From Prorocentrum cordatum (Eukaryota; Sar; Dinophyceae; Prorocentrales; Prorocentraceae): a DNA stretch of 64,000 nucleotides. The position numbers and the translations under genes were made by a program. The DNA lies in assembly GCA_963575745.1 (NCBI GenBank), contig CAUYUJ010009591.1, positions 112,938-176,937 on the forward strand, given 5' to 3'. The notes beneath the pieces were generated by a model. That model saw nothing but the letters and a program-made list of their open reading frames with translations. It was not told where the DNA came from and ran no database searches. Below, in pieces: positions 53,372 to 64,000 of this stretch (position 1 is its first letter; each line of letters begins with the position of its first letter).

Positions 53372-53372
53372 T
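53304..53372. repeat. (GAC)n microsatellite
   Basis: About 22 GAC triplets, flanked by CGCGAGGGCYGTYGCGGGGG copies on each side (53280-53300 and 53388-53410). The poly-Asp/poly-Arg readings are artefacts. Confidence 0.95.
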
Positions 53373-53489
53373 GGCTCCCCCCCCCCGCGAGGGCCGTCGC
53401 GGGGGAGGCGGCGGCGCGCGGCGCGGCGGGCCCCCCGGGGGCCCCGCTGCCTCCTTGCAGCGGTCCAGGACGACCTGGAGGCTCTCCTA

Positions 53490-54800
<1,311 letters not shown>

Positions 54801-54924
54801 TCGTGCCCCTCCCACTGACATGGGTGAGGAGGAGGGGAGAACATTACCTATCCATCTCACGTCCTACTCCTCCCACTGAGGAGGGTGAGGAGGAGGGGTA
54901 GTTCTGCGATGAGGAAGGCTTCAT

Positions 54925-55281
54925 CATGATGATGGTGAAGACGATGGTTACACTGCTGTTCACGATGACGGCGATAATGGTGATGGACGATGACAATGGC
55001 GACAACGGTGATCATGATGATGATGCTGATGATGATGACGATGATGATGATGATGACGATGACGATGATGACAACGATGGCGACGACGACGACGAGGATG
55101 ATGATGCAGATGCTGGTGATGATGACGATGCTGCTGCTGATGCTGACGTTGCTGGTGCTGTTGATGATGATGACGACGATGATGCTGGTGATCATGACGT
55201 CCACGATGATGCGGACGATGATGATGCCAAGGACGGTGATGGTGATGATGATGACGATGCTGATGATGATGATGATGATGT

Positions 55282-55317
<36 letters not shown>

Positions 55318-55500
55318 CGATGGTGGCGACGACGATGATGATGATGACGATGACGCTGGCGATGATGATGATGCTGATGATGATGAGGATGATGATTATG
55401 GTTATGATGATGCCGATGATGCTGACGATGATGATGATGATGATGATGATGCTGGTGATTGATGATGATGATGATGGTGGTGATGATGCCGAGGATGAGG
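54925..55500. repeat. Long (GAT)n / (GAC)n microsatellite
   Basis: About 575 bp of GAT with GAC, GCT and GGT variants. Poly-Asp and poly-Met ORFs are artefacts. Confidence 0.97.
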
Positions 55501-55539
55501 AGGACGAGCAGGAGCAGGACGAGGAGGAGGAGGAGGACT

Positions 55540-55675
55540 CGCTTGAACGAGGAGGGCCGCGGACAGCATTACTCTTTACCAGGTTTCGTAGGCCTCCCCC
55601 CTTCCAGCGGGGCCACGCCTGAGCGAAGAGGGTATCAACAACCCGTACTATTTACAAGGCTTCGTTTCCTGAGCA
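55540..55675. repeat. Outlying units of the 54-kb satellite
   Basis: GAACGAGGAGGG, TTTACCAGGTTTCG, GAGCGAAGAGGGTATC and CTATTTACAAGGCTTCG match the 54020-54800 units. Confidence 0.8.
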
Positions 55676-55819
55676 CCTGTCCTCCCTCCTCCTTTTTTTC
55701 GTCTGCCCTTTCGTGCGTACTTACTCGTTCGATGAGCTTCTCCTTCGTGTTGATGTTGTCGTACCCCATGGGTCCCACGAAACTGTTAATATTTTTTATG
55801 TTGGGAACTGCGTTTGCAT

Positions 55820-55905
55820 AATTTTACCATTGATTGGACTGCAATCGATTCCACTGGGTTTGCACTTGATTGGCTTGCAACCGATTGGATTGCAACCGCT
55901 GGGGG
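55820..55905. repeat. 15-16 bp tandem repeat GATTGGNTTGCAANC
   Basis: Four or five units of GATTGG(A/C)(T/C)TGCAA. Lower GC than the flanks and similar in style to 4780-4990. Confidence 0.7.
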
Positions 55906-56227
55906 GGCGCACAGGGCAGCGACGAGGAGGCGGCGACGGGACGGTGACGGCGACGAGCAAGGAACCGCCAGACCGACCCTCAGGCCAAGACGACGGGCGG
56001 CGACGACGCAGCAAGGGGGGGCGACGGCAAGGACGGAAAAACCAGACCGCCCCTCAAGCCCAGACGACGACGGGCGGTGACAGGGCGGCAACGGCGAGGA
56101 GGAGAGAGCCGCCAGACCGCCCCTCAGACGACCCAGCTAACACTAGGAAAGAAGAGAGAAGGCCCCCTAAGTGCAAGCACTGTTTGGGAAATGTCATGAT
56201 GTTCAATGTCAATGATGTTTTTCATCC

Positions 56228-56678
56228 GGTGCCAGTGCTGGCGCCGGCGCCGGTGCCGGTGCCGGTGCGGTGCCAGGGCTGGTGCCGGTGCGGTTGCGGG
56301 TGCGGGTGCGGGTGCAGTGCCGGTGCTGGCGCCGGCGACGGCGACGGCGCTGGTGCCCGTGCCGGTGCCGGTGCCAATGCCGCCGGCGCAGGCGCCGGTG
56401 CCGGTGCCGGTGCCCGTGCCGGTGCCGGTGCCGGTGCCGGTGCCGGTGCCGGTGCCGGTGCCGGTGCCGGTGCCGGTGCCGGTGCCGGTGCCGGTGCCGG
56501 TGCCGGTGCCGGTGCCGGTGCCGGTGCCGGTGCCGGTGCCGGTGCCGGTGCCGGTGCCGGTGCCGGTGGTGCCGGTGCCGGGTGCCGGTGCCGGTGCCGG
56601 TGCCGGTGCCGGTGCCGGTGCCGGTGCCGGTTGCCGGTGCCAGTGCCGGTGCCGGTGCCGGTGCCGGTGCCGGTGGGC
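56228..56678. repeat. (GGTGCC)n hexanucleotide array 2
   Basis: About 75 units, irregular to 56400 and nearly perfect from 56400 to 56570. Poly(Gly-Ala), poly(Val-Pro) and poly(Cys-Arg) readings result from the repeat. Confidence 0.97.
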
Positions 56679-56784
56679 GAGAATCGTTCTATAGTGCACC
56701 GTCTGCGTCGTCAGCTTCCTCCCCCTCCTTCTCCTCCACGTCCTCCTCCAGTACTCCTCCTCCTGGGTCATTACTCCGCCTCGC

Positions 56785-56850
56785 CTCCTCCTCCTCCTCC
56801 TCCTCCTCCTCCTCCTCCTCCTCCTCCTCCTCCTCCTCCTCCTCCTCCTC
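56785..56850. repeat. (CTC)n microsatellite
   Basis: About 22 CTC triplets. Confidence 0.97.
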
Positions 56851-56939
56851 CGGGTCCTTCGTGGTGGCGGCGCTCGCGGCTGGGCGGTCTCAGCCCGGGC
56901 GGGAGGGGGCTTTCATTTACTTGATCTATTAAATGACAG

Positions 56940-57290
56940 CCCCTCATCCTCCGCCTCCGCCTCTTCCTCCCCCTCTGCCTCCTCCCACCTTCCTGTACTC
57001 CGCTGTAGTATACGCCGCGGGATAGTGTGTAAGCACTACTCGGTAGGCCCCTCTCCGCTGTTCTGGGCGTCCTGCCTGAGCGGGAAATTCAAGGCCAAAT
57101 TCTGCGAGAACCTGGGCAGGCCCCATCTCGCCTCCTCCCATCCCTCCTCCGACACTCCTCCTAGATCCTCCTTCTGTCCTTTCGTCCCTCCTCCTCCCTC
57201 ACCCCTCCTTATCCTCATCTTCGCCCTCTCATTCTCTCCCTGCCTTCTCGCTCCGTCGTTCTACTTCCCATCACCCTCCTCTGCGTGTGC
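56940..57290. other. Pyrimidine-rich region, no gene
   Basis: CT-rich with short CCTCC motifs. No supported feature. Confidence 0.5.
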
Positions 57291-57479
57291 ATTTGCAAAA
57301 TGCCTCGCAATGTTGCTACACAGAAAGAACCATCTGCCACAGTGGCTCTCGGCACGGCGTGGGCTTGTCCTCAGGTCGTCGGCCTAATCCTCGAAGCCCC
57401 GATCCTCACCCCTGGGGATTCTCCTAAGGGCCCGGAGCACAACTTGCTGAATTTAGCGACGCTTCTCGCGTGGCCCGAG

Positions 57480-58135
57480 TGCTCCCCCGCATCGTGTCGC
57501 GCGACTTTGTCGGACCCAAAGGGGCCCCGAGACGGGCCAGGAAGGCCCAATAGACCCTCCAGACGGCTCAAAGAGGGCTCCGAGTCGCCGAACTATTGCT
57601 CCAAGACGCCGAAGATGACTCCAATACGGTCCAGGAGGCCGCCAAGGCACCCCAAGAGGCCTCCCAAAAAGGCCCCAAGAGGCCAAAATCATTGATTGTC
57701 CTAGCTTTTTGAAGGTTTTTGGTCGTCTCGCCGTTTCGGCTTCCCGACGCTCCAAGACAGCCCAAGAGGCCCCAAGACCACCCCAAAACGGTCCAAGAGG
57801 CCTCAAAGTTGGCCTCAGGACGGTCTAAGAGCGCCCCAAGAAGGCCCAAGACGTGCCCAAGACGGCCCCAAAAGAGACCCAAGAGAGGGAACACGAACGG
57901 AAAATCCGAGCCTTCCGCCCCAAGAGGCCCCCAGGAGGCCCCAAGAGGTGACCAGAAGGCCCCAAAAGCCCCCCCAGACGCCCCCCAAGAGGCCCCAAGA
58001 GGCTCCCAAGAGGCCCCAGGAGGCTCCCAAGAGCCCCATGAAGGCCTCCAAGAGGCCTCCGAAGTGCCTCCAAAAGGCCCCAGGGAGGCCTCCCACGAGA
58101 TCCCAGCAAACACTCAGTAGTCTTCATACCCATAA
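57480..58135. repeat. CCCAAGA-type array, block 1
   Basis: Irregular CCCAAGAGGCCCC / CCAAGACGGTCC units. A non-repeat landmark with TTTTTGAAGGTTTTTGG and CGTTTCGGCTTCCCGACG near 57705-57750 starts a higher-order unit. It ends with a segment like that at 28330. Confidence 0.85.
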
Positions 58136-58139
58136 CCCA

Positions 58140-58325
58140 GGCACGATGGCGGGATGTGCCGAAAGCCATTAGATCCGCTGCCCCCTGTTGGCTTGCCACA
58201 AGGGTGCCCGGCGTGCTGGACCCTTTCGGTTTGGGGATTGGTTCTTTTTCAAGAAGAACTCTCCCCTGGGGCTCTGGCCCAGCCCGCCGGCCACCGGAAG
58301 GACCCGAAAGGGTACTCAAAATGTC
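58140..58325. repeat. Dispersed segment D, copy 1
   Basis: About 185 bp with GATCCGCTGCCCCCTGT, TGCCCGGCGTGCTGRACCCT, GGTTCTTTTTC and CGCCGGCCACCGGAAGG in order. The second copy is at 59935-60120. Confidence 0.8.
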
Positions 58326-59690
58326 CGGGTGGATGCCCCATTCGCCTCCAAGACGGCCAAGATGGCCCAAGATGGCCTCCAAGATGCCTCCAAGATGACT
58401 TCCAAGACGGCTAAGATGGCCCCATGATGCCTCCAAGACGGCCCAAAATGCAGCCAAGACGGCCGAAGATAGCCTCAAGATGGCCCAAGACGGCCCAAGA
58501 GGCCTCCAAGAGGCCTCCAAGACAGCCCAAGAGGCCTCCAAGAGGTCCTCCAGAAAGGCTCGAAGAGATCCAACATATGGATTTCCCGTAGGCTTTTGAA
58601 AGATGTTGGCATTTGCTTCTATTCGGCTTTCCGATGGCCCGACACTGCCCAAGAGCCCCCAAAGATCGCCCCAAGATTGCCCCAGGGACCTCCAAAATGG
58701 CCCCAGAACGGCCCAAGGCCCCCAAGACCCGCCCTGGAGGGCCCCAAGACGGCCCGAGTGGCCTCCAAGACGCCCAAGATAGCATCCAAGACGGCCCTGG
58801 AGCACCCCAAGAGGGCCCCCAGTCGGCCCAGAGCCCACCAAGACGACAATCTTGCTCTAAGATTGCCTAAGATGGCCCAAGAGGCCTCCAAGAAGTCTCC
58901 AAGACGGCCCAAGAGGCCTACAAGAGGGCCTCCAGGAAGGCCCGACGAGACCAAATCATTGATTCTGTTGATTTCTGACGGATTTTGGCACTTGCGTTGT
59001 TTCGTCCTCCCGACGGCAAGAGTCCCCAAAGATCGCCCCAAGATCGTCCCAGGGACCTCCAAGATGGCACCAGAACGGCCCAGCAGGCCCCCAAGACCGC
59101 CCAAGGAGGGCCCCTAGACGGCCCAAGAGGCCTCCAAGACGCCCTAGACGGACTCCAAAACGGCCCTGGAGCACCCCAAGAGGGCCCCCAGTCGGCCCAG
59201 AGAGCCCCCCAAGACAGCTTCCGACGGCGTCAGAAAGGCCAGGAGACCACCAAGACTGCCCAAGATGGCTCTAAGATGGCCTAAGATGGCCCAAGAGGCC
59301 TCCAAGAAGTCTCCAAGAGGGCCTCTAGGAAGTCCCTGTGGTTTGTGACGGATGGTGTCAGTTGCTCCTTTTCGGCCGTCAGACGCCCCAAGACGGTCTC
59401 CAGGATGGCCCCAGAACGGCCCGAGAGGCCCCCAAGACAGCCCCAAGAGGGCCCCCAGAAGACCCAAACGGCCTCCAAGATGCCCAAGATGGCCTCCGAG
59501 GCGGCCCTGGAGTACCCCTGAAGGGTTTCAGGTCGGCCCAGAGAGGCCCCCAAGACGGCATCCGACGGCGTAAGACGGGCCAGGAATGCCCTGAGACGGC
59601 CAGAGAGGCCCCCGAGAAGCCCCAAAAGGCCCCCAAGAGGTCCAAGGCTCCCAGGAGGCCCCAAAATTGCCCCCAGAGGCTCCCAAGATG
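58326..59690. repeat. CCCAAGA-type array, block 2, with about 370-bp higher-order units
   Basis: Landmarks TTTTGAAAGATGTTGGCATT (58590), TTCTGACGGATTTTGGCACT (58973) and TGTGACGGATGGTGTCAGTT (59343) each begin a higher-order unit. Spacings are about 370-385 bp. Long Leu/Trp/Gly-rich ORFs on the minus strand are artefacts. Confidence 0.88.
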
Positions 59691-59692
59691 TC

Positions 59693-59790
59693 CCCTCCTC
59701 CTTCCTCCTCCTCCTTCTCCTCCTCCTCCTCCTACTCCTTCTCCTCCTCCTCCTCCTCCTCCTCCTCCTCTCCTCCTCCTTCTCCTCCTC
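59693..59790. repeat. (CTC)n microsatellite
   Basis: CTC triplets with CTT and ACT variants. Confidence 0.95.
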
Positions 59791-59934
59791 CTCATCCTGA
59801 TTTTCCCCGCCATCCTCCCCCAAGTGTTCCCCGACGGGTTTCCACAACGGTTGGGGGAACACATGGTCCGATAGCTTGGCAGAGCTCTTGCCACAACGCT
59901 CGGCCACATGGGCGATTTCAAAAGCAGGGGGCGG

Positions 59935-60120
59935 CAGTGATTCGCTGTAGGCGTCTTCGATCCGCCGCCCCCTGTGGTCTTCCCACAGGAGCGCCCGGCG
60001 TGCTGAACCCTATCGCGTTTGGCTTCGGTTCTTTCCCCAAAAACCTCACCCTGAGGTTTCGGCTCGTCCGGCCGGCCACCCGGAAGGCTCTGGGCGGGGT
60101 GGCTCCAAAGGTTTCCCTGC
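59935..60120. repeat. Dispersed segment D, copy 2
   Basis: Same ordered landmarks as 58140-58325 (CGATCCGCCGCCCCCTGT, CGCCCGGCGTGCTGAACCCT, GGTTCTTTCCCC, GGCCGGCCACCCGGAAGG). Direct orientation, about 1.8 kb apart. Confidence 0.8.
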
Positions 60121-60179
60121 TCCATATGGCTCCAAGATGGCCTCCAAGACGGCCAAGATGGCCTCCGAATTCGCTCAAG

Positions 60180-60402
60180 ATCATCATCATCGGTATCGTC
60201 ATCAGCATCAAGATCAACGGTATCAGCGGTATCACCATCATCATCAGTGTCATCATCAGCAACATCATCAGCATCATCGTCGTCATCACCATCAGCATCA
60301 TCACAATCAATACCATCGTCAGTATCATCAGCATCATCATGGTCGCCAGCGTCGGTGCTGGCATTGATTTTATCACGATCATCATGATCAGCATGATCGT
60401 GG

Positions 60403-60445
<43 letters not shown>

Positions 60446-60523
60446 AATCCTCAGCATCATCATCATCATCAGCATCATCATCATCAGCATCATCATCATC
60501 ATCAGCAGCATCATCATCATGAC

Positions 60524-60569
<46 letters not shown>

Positions 60570-60600
60570 GTCATCGTCATCATCACCATCGCAATCATAT
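60180..60600. repeat. (ATC)n microsatellite, block 1
   Basis: ATC triplets with AGC, GTC and ACC variants, purest at 60400-60570. Confidence 0.96.
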
Positions 60601-60689
60601 CTTCATCAGAAGGATCGCCATCTACACAATCACCATTTCCTCATGCAACTTTCCTCCTCCCTCTCTCCTGCTCCTCGTCCCCCTCACTA

Positions 60690-60703
60690 TCATCATCATC
60701 ATC

Positions 60704-60761
<58 letters not shown>

Positions 60762-60845
60762 CCATAGTCATCATCAGTATCGGCAGCATCAGCCTAGCAT
60801 CAGCATAAGCATCAGCATCATCAGCAGCATCAGCATCATAATCAG

Positions 60846-60902
<57 letters not shown>

Positions 60903-60955
60903 TATCATCACCGTCACCATCACCATCACAGTCGTCATCATCATCAACATGACCA
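60690..60955. repeat. (ATC)n microsatellite, block 2
   Basis: ATC triplets interrupted at 60770-60840 by CAGCATCAGCATAAGC-type units. Confidence 0.96.
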
Positions 60956-60959
60956 TAAT

Positions 60960-61735
60960 CATCCTTCATCATCCTCCTTCCTCGCACCTAACACCAAGTC
61001 ACCCTCCCATCTCCCACTTATCCATACTCTGTTCTGCTCACTTCACTTCCACTCCCACCCCGCCGTCCCGCGTCCTCCTCCCACCTCCTCATGATCCCTC
61101 CCGTTCACATTCTCCTCCTCCTCCTCATCATCATCCGCCTCCTCCTCCTTCTCCTCACCCTCACCCTCATCCTCACTTCTCCTCCGCCCTCATCCCTCCA
61201 TCGTCATCCGTCTTCATCTTGCTTTATCCGTCCTCTCGTCTCCTCCCACCTGACGTCGTGTTTCCGTTCGCCTCCCTCCATCCCTTCCACTTCATCCTCC
61301 TCCCCACCCCGTACTATCGATCCTCTTCTTCATCAGCACAATCATTCATGACTCTTCCTCGTCGTCCTCATACTTGTGGCCCGCCTCCTCCCTTCTCCTC
61401 CTCCTCCTCCCTACTCCCTCTTCCTCCTCCTCCTCCTGCTACTCTTCCTCTCCCTTCTTCTCCTCACTCCGCTTTCCCTCCTCCCCTCCTCCCCCCATCC
61501 CCTCTGTCACCCCCCCGTCTCGATCCAGCTGTAGCGCGTCGAGGGCGGTGGTGTCGCAGAGGCTGTCCGATATGCTCTTCAGCCCCGTACCTGCGCTCTG
61601 GTAGGGCACGCCCTGCGGGACCCTTCCACCCCCTCGTGCCTCCTCCTGGGTCATCTTCCTGCAGCTCGTCCACGTCGTCCTTGTCCACGTCCTCACCCTC
61701 GTCCTCGTCCTCCTCCTCCATGCATTTCCCGTATA
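60960..61735. other. Pyrimidine-rich tract, no gene
   Basis: About 775 bp with very strong C/T bias on the plus strand, including CTC and TCC clusters. Long Ser/Pro/Leu readings are compositional. Confidence 0.65.
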
Positions 61736-61849
61736 GATAACTTCTCCCTGTCGCACCCCGAGGCCAATCTATAGGACTTCCCGGCGGTTCGCCTGAACTT
61801 CCTCACCACTGATGACTCTGAAGCTTAAAGGTTGACAACACTTTCGCAG

Positions 61850-62415
61850 ATGGAGGGCGACTCGTTTTCAAAATGTGTCTCTCGTCTTAGCGCGGCGCAC
61901 ATTCGTTATAACACGTTGCAAGAGTTTCACGGATTGAGGACGGGTCGTTATCAAAAGGTGGCTCTCGCATTAGCGCCGCGTTTTAAACCAAATGCAGAAG
62001 CTTCACGGTTTGAGGGCGGGTCGTTTTCAAAATTTGGCTCTCGCCTTAGCGCCGCGCGCATTGCTTTAAACAATGCAAGACCTTCACGGCGTGAGGGCGG
62101 GTCGTTTTCAAAATGTGGCTCTAGTCCTAGCGTGGCGCACATTCGTTCTAAAAATGCAAGAGCTTCACGGCTTCAGGGCGGGTCGTTTTCAAAATGTGGC
62201 TCTCGCCTTAGCGCCGCGCGCAGTCGTTTCAAACAGTTGCTAGAGTGTCACGGATCGAGGGCGGGTCGCTTTCGAAATGTGGCTCTCGCCTTAGCGCGGC
62301 GCACATTCGTTAAAAAGAGTTTCACGGATTAAGGGCGGTTCCTTTTCAAAATGTGGCTCTCGCCTCAGCGCCGCGCACATTCGTTTTTAAATGTTGCAAG
62401 AGCTTCACGGATTCC
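61850..62415. repeat. Satellite of about 80 bp, seven copies
   Basis: GGGCGGGTCGTTTTCAAAAT recurs at about 61857, 61939, 62015, 62096, 62177, 62259 and 62334, each followed by GTGGCTCTCGCCTTAGCGC, CGCGCACATTCG and AGAGCTTCACGG blocks. Spacing is 75-82 bp. Confidence 0.95.
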
Positions 62416-62734
62416 CCTCATCAACGTACCAGAAATGGCATCTGGGAAATATTCAGGACTATGCGGCTACAACAAGCAACGTTGATTCTCTGTATTGAAG
62501 TCCTAGGAATGGCGTCCTGGCACGATTCAGGATCGTCAAGACGCCAGTCAAGTTGATCCGTGGGGTTGGAATCCCGAGAAGAATGTTTTGGCATGCTTCA
62601 CGGTCGTCAGATGGGTGTCTTCCAACGAGGCAGTTACACCAATAAAAATAAACCTTGTAGGGGACTATCAAGAGGAAGCTTGGAGGAAGGGTGTACTCCA
62701 ACATCGTCGGTGACTCTTGGGTCTACCTTGGTCC

Positions 62735-62870
62735 TCCTCCTCCTCCTCCTCCTCCTCACCCTACTCCCCCGCACTCGTCCCTCTCCCCCTCCGCATCCTC
62801 TGCTTCCCTCTCCCCCTCCGCATCCTCTGCTTCCTCCTCCAACTCCTCCTCCATATCCTCCAGCCAATCA
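62735..62870. repeat. (CTC)n microsatellite and CCCCTCCGCATCCTCTGCTT duplication
   Basis: CTC triplets followed by two tandem copies of a 30-bp pyrimidine-rich unit. Confidence 0.85.
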
Positions 62871-62936
62871 ATATCTTCATCGTTACCTCAGTCTTCTGTC
62901 CCCCATGTCAACCCCTTACTGGGAACACGAAGCGTG

Positions 62937-63731
62937 TTACAAAGCAGGGACTGCTTGCACTCTATCAGTCGTAGCAACGCAAGCACTCAAACAAGTGTCT
63001 GAGAATATCGCGGCGAGCAATTGCTGAATCGTTTGCTTCACAAGAAAGTATCGCGACCATGAGCCAATTCCGAGGCAAGCAGCTGGTAGACATCGCGGTG
63101 CATCCGTTTCGTCCCCACCGCAAGGAACCTTGTAGTAACAGCCCTTCCTCGCGTATCTCCGGTCCGCGCCGCTGCCACTGGCAGATCGAAACCCTCCCGC
63201 AGGACCTTGGCCGTCACACGTCCGTAAGAAACGCTGCAGAACTCGCACAGCACCTTGCTGGCTGTCGGCTACTTCTTGCTTTGTCTTCTGATCCTCTGCC
63301 TGTCTCTTCCCCGCCAGCTCAGAGGGTTGCGGCAGCGAAGCTGCAATCATGATGTCCTGATCCTCTGTGCTCTGTGCTTTACCATCTGACGGAATCTGTC
63401 TGCGGAAGCCTGGCCCGCCGGCCCCCTTGCGGGGCCACCAGGCCCAGAGCGGCTTGAGCCAATGGCTACGGACGCAAACAACAAGACACACACGTACATG
63501 GTTGCCGTGGTTGTCGAAAGTATGCGCTGCACAAGCGCTCGTAACATGAGGCGGGCCTCGCGGACTGGGGGGCCGAATCAATGTACAGTAGATGCTCGCA
63601 ATTACGCAGTACGCACACAGTTCAGCATCCGCCACGGATGTATCGTCGCGTTTCTGCTTGACCCCTCGCGGCATCAAAGAGAGTCGCAGCCGATCGATGT
63701 TTGTCATCCCTTTGCCAGTGCACATCTGCAC
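62937..63731 (-). CDS. Uncharacterised ORF containing a spliced-leader relict
   Basis: A 264-residue minus-strand reading with no family I recognise. The part downstream of the spliced-leader relict (from about 63450; internal Met in QDIMIAASLPQPSELAGK) could be a retroposed transcript: it is mixed in composition, with a Gln/Lys/Glu-rich stretch and several Cys near the end. The upstream third, through the relict, is unlikely to be part of the same protein. Confidence in a real gene is low. Confidence 0.3.
   Translation of the reverse strand: MQMCTGKGMTNIDRLRLSLMPRGVKQKRDDTSVADAELCAYCVIASIYCTLIRPPSPRGPPHVTSACAAHTFDNHGNHVRVCLVVCVRSHWLKPLWAWWPRKGAGGPGFRRQIPSDGKAQSTEDQDIMIAASLPQPSELAGKRQAEDQKTKQEVADSQQGAVRVLQRFLRTCDGQGPAGGFRSASGSGADRRYARKGCYYKVPCGGDETDAPRCLPAACLGIGSWSRYFLVKQTIQQLLAAIFSDTCLSACVATTDRVQAVPAL
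63453..63472 (-). other. Second spliced-leader-like relict, two bases deleted
   Basis: The minus strand reads TCCGTAGCCATTGGCTCAAG, which equals the dinoflagellate spliced leader except that the T run is two bases short. It would mark the 5' end of a retroposed transcript running toward lower coordinates. Confidence 0.6.
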
Positions 63732-63779
63732 GGCGGCATCTTCTCTGCCGATGCGCCGTCGAGGCGCCTGGCACCCAAC

Positions 63780-64000
63780 TAACTATATGCTCGTCCTGGG
63801 GACCTTCCCGAGGCCACTCCTCCCCTCATGCGTCGACGCTGCGCCAAACGTCCGTCGACTTGGATCGAGCTAAAACCGAACTTGAGTCCAAGTTGGGTCG
63901 AGCTAAAATGGAGTAAGAGTCAAACTATACTTGCACAGATCCGATAGGTGGGCCGCCCGGCCCCAGAAGGTCCCCCAAACGAACATCTACAATCAAAAAC
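63780..64000. other. Window end, no gene
   Basis: Holds a short imperfect repeat (CGAGCTAAAAC, CGAGCTAAAATGG) at 63867-63912 similar in style to 38775-39215. No other feature is supported. Confidence 0.4.

Noticed and set aside
57568-59907. Leu/Trp/Gly-rich minus-strand ORFs resembling membrane proteins
   Set aside because: They arise from CCCAAGA units. The apparent hydrophobic period equals the DNA period.

Overview
The window looks like nuclear DNA of a dinoflagellate. Reasons: (i) a 22-nt match, with one mismatch, to the conserved dinoflagellate spliced leader lies just upstream of a LINE-type ORF1 at 49164-49185 on the minus strand, and a shorter relict lies at 63453-63472; (ii) a decayed elongation factor 1-alpha pseudogene; (iii) Copia-type polyprotein fragments that combine Gag, RING, methyltransferase-like and integrase modules, a combination known from dinoflagellate genomes; (iv) high GC, very few host genes, and huge arrays of satellites and triplet microsatellites. 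A Prorocentrum- or Symbiodiniaceae-like genome is likely; I cannot fix the genus from the sequence. One 100-base run of N (3901-4000) marks an assembly gap.

Layout. 1-3.84 kb: a 10-bp satellite, then a 36-40 bp hairpin satellite. 3.9-6.7 kb: gap, small inverted-repeat elements, an interstitial telomere-type repeat, and CCCAAGA-type degenerate repeats. 7.1-11.87 kb, plus strand: remains of a non-LTR-like element (zinc knuckle, RNase H), then a zinc-finger ORF and a UPF1-like SF1 helicase. 12.0-13.95 kb, minus: GC-rich Copia reverse transcriptase and RNase H. 14.3-27.2 kb, minus: a compositionally distinct, more AT-rich Copia-like element with primer binding site, Gag, RING, retropepsin, two methyltransferase-like regions and integrase, studded with about 28 short palindromes. 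27.4-32.1 kb: satellites and a very large inverted triplet microsatellite, (ACT)n facing (AGT)n. 32.97-33.93 kb, minus: the one intact non-repeat gene I can support, a secreted or luminal glycosyltransferase-like protein. 34.4-43 kb: a 103-bp satellite, (ATC)n, and foldback and hairpin elements. 43.4-44.0 kb: EF-1-alpha pseudogene. 44.2-49.2 kb, minus: a nearly full-length but broken APE-type LINE with spliced-leader 5' end. 49.2-64 kb: satellites, (GGTGCC)n, (GAT)n, (ATC)n and CCCAAGA arrays, and one uncharacterised ORF at the end.

The genes do not form a host pathway. Nearly all coding signal is retroelement-derived and most of it is broken. The most unusual structure is the family of 14-bp palindromes (5-bp arms, 4-base loop) spread through the 14.5-27.1 kb element. 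They are open in all frames, sit in all three frames of the host ORFs, and vary in ways that keep pairing in the sense RNA. Other points worth following are the LINE-RNaseH-helicase composite, the LINE with a genomic spliced leader, and the several dispersed inverted-repeat families whose copies lie tens of kilobases apart.
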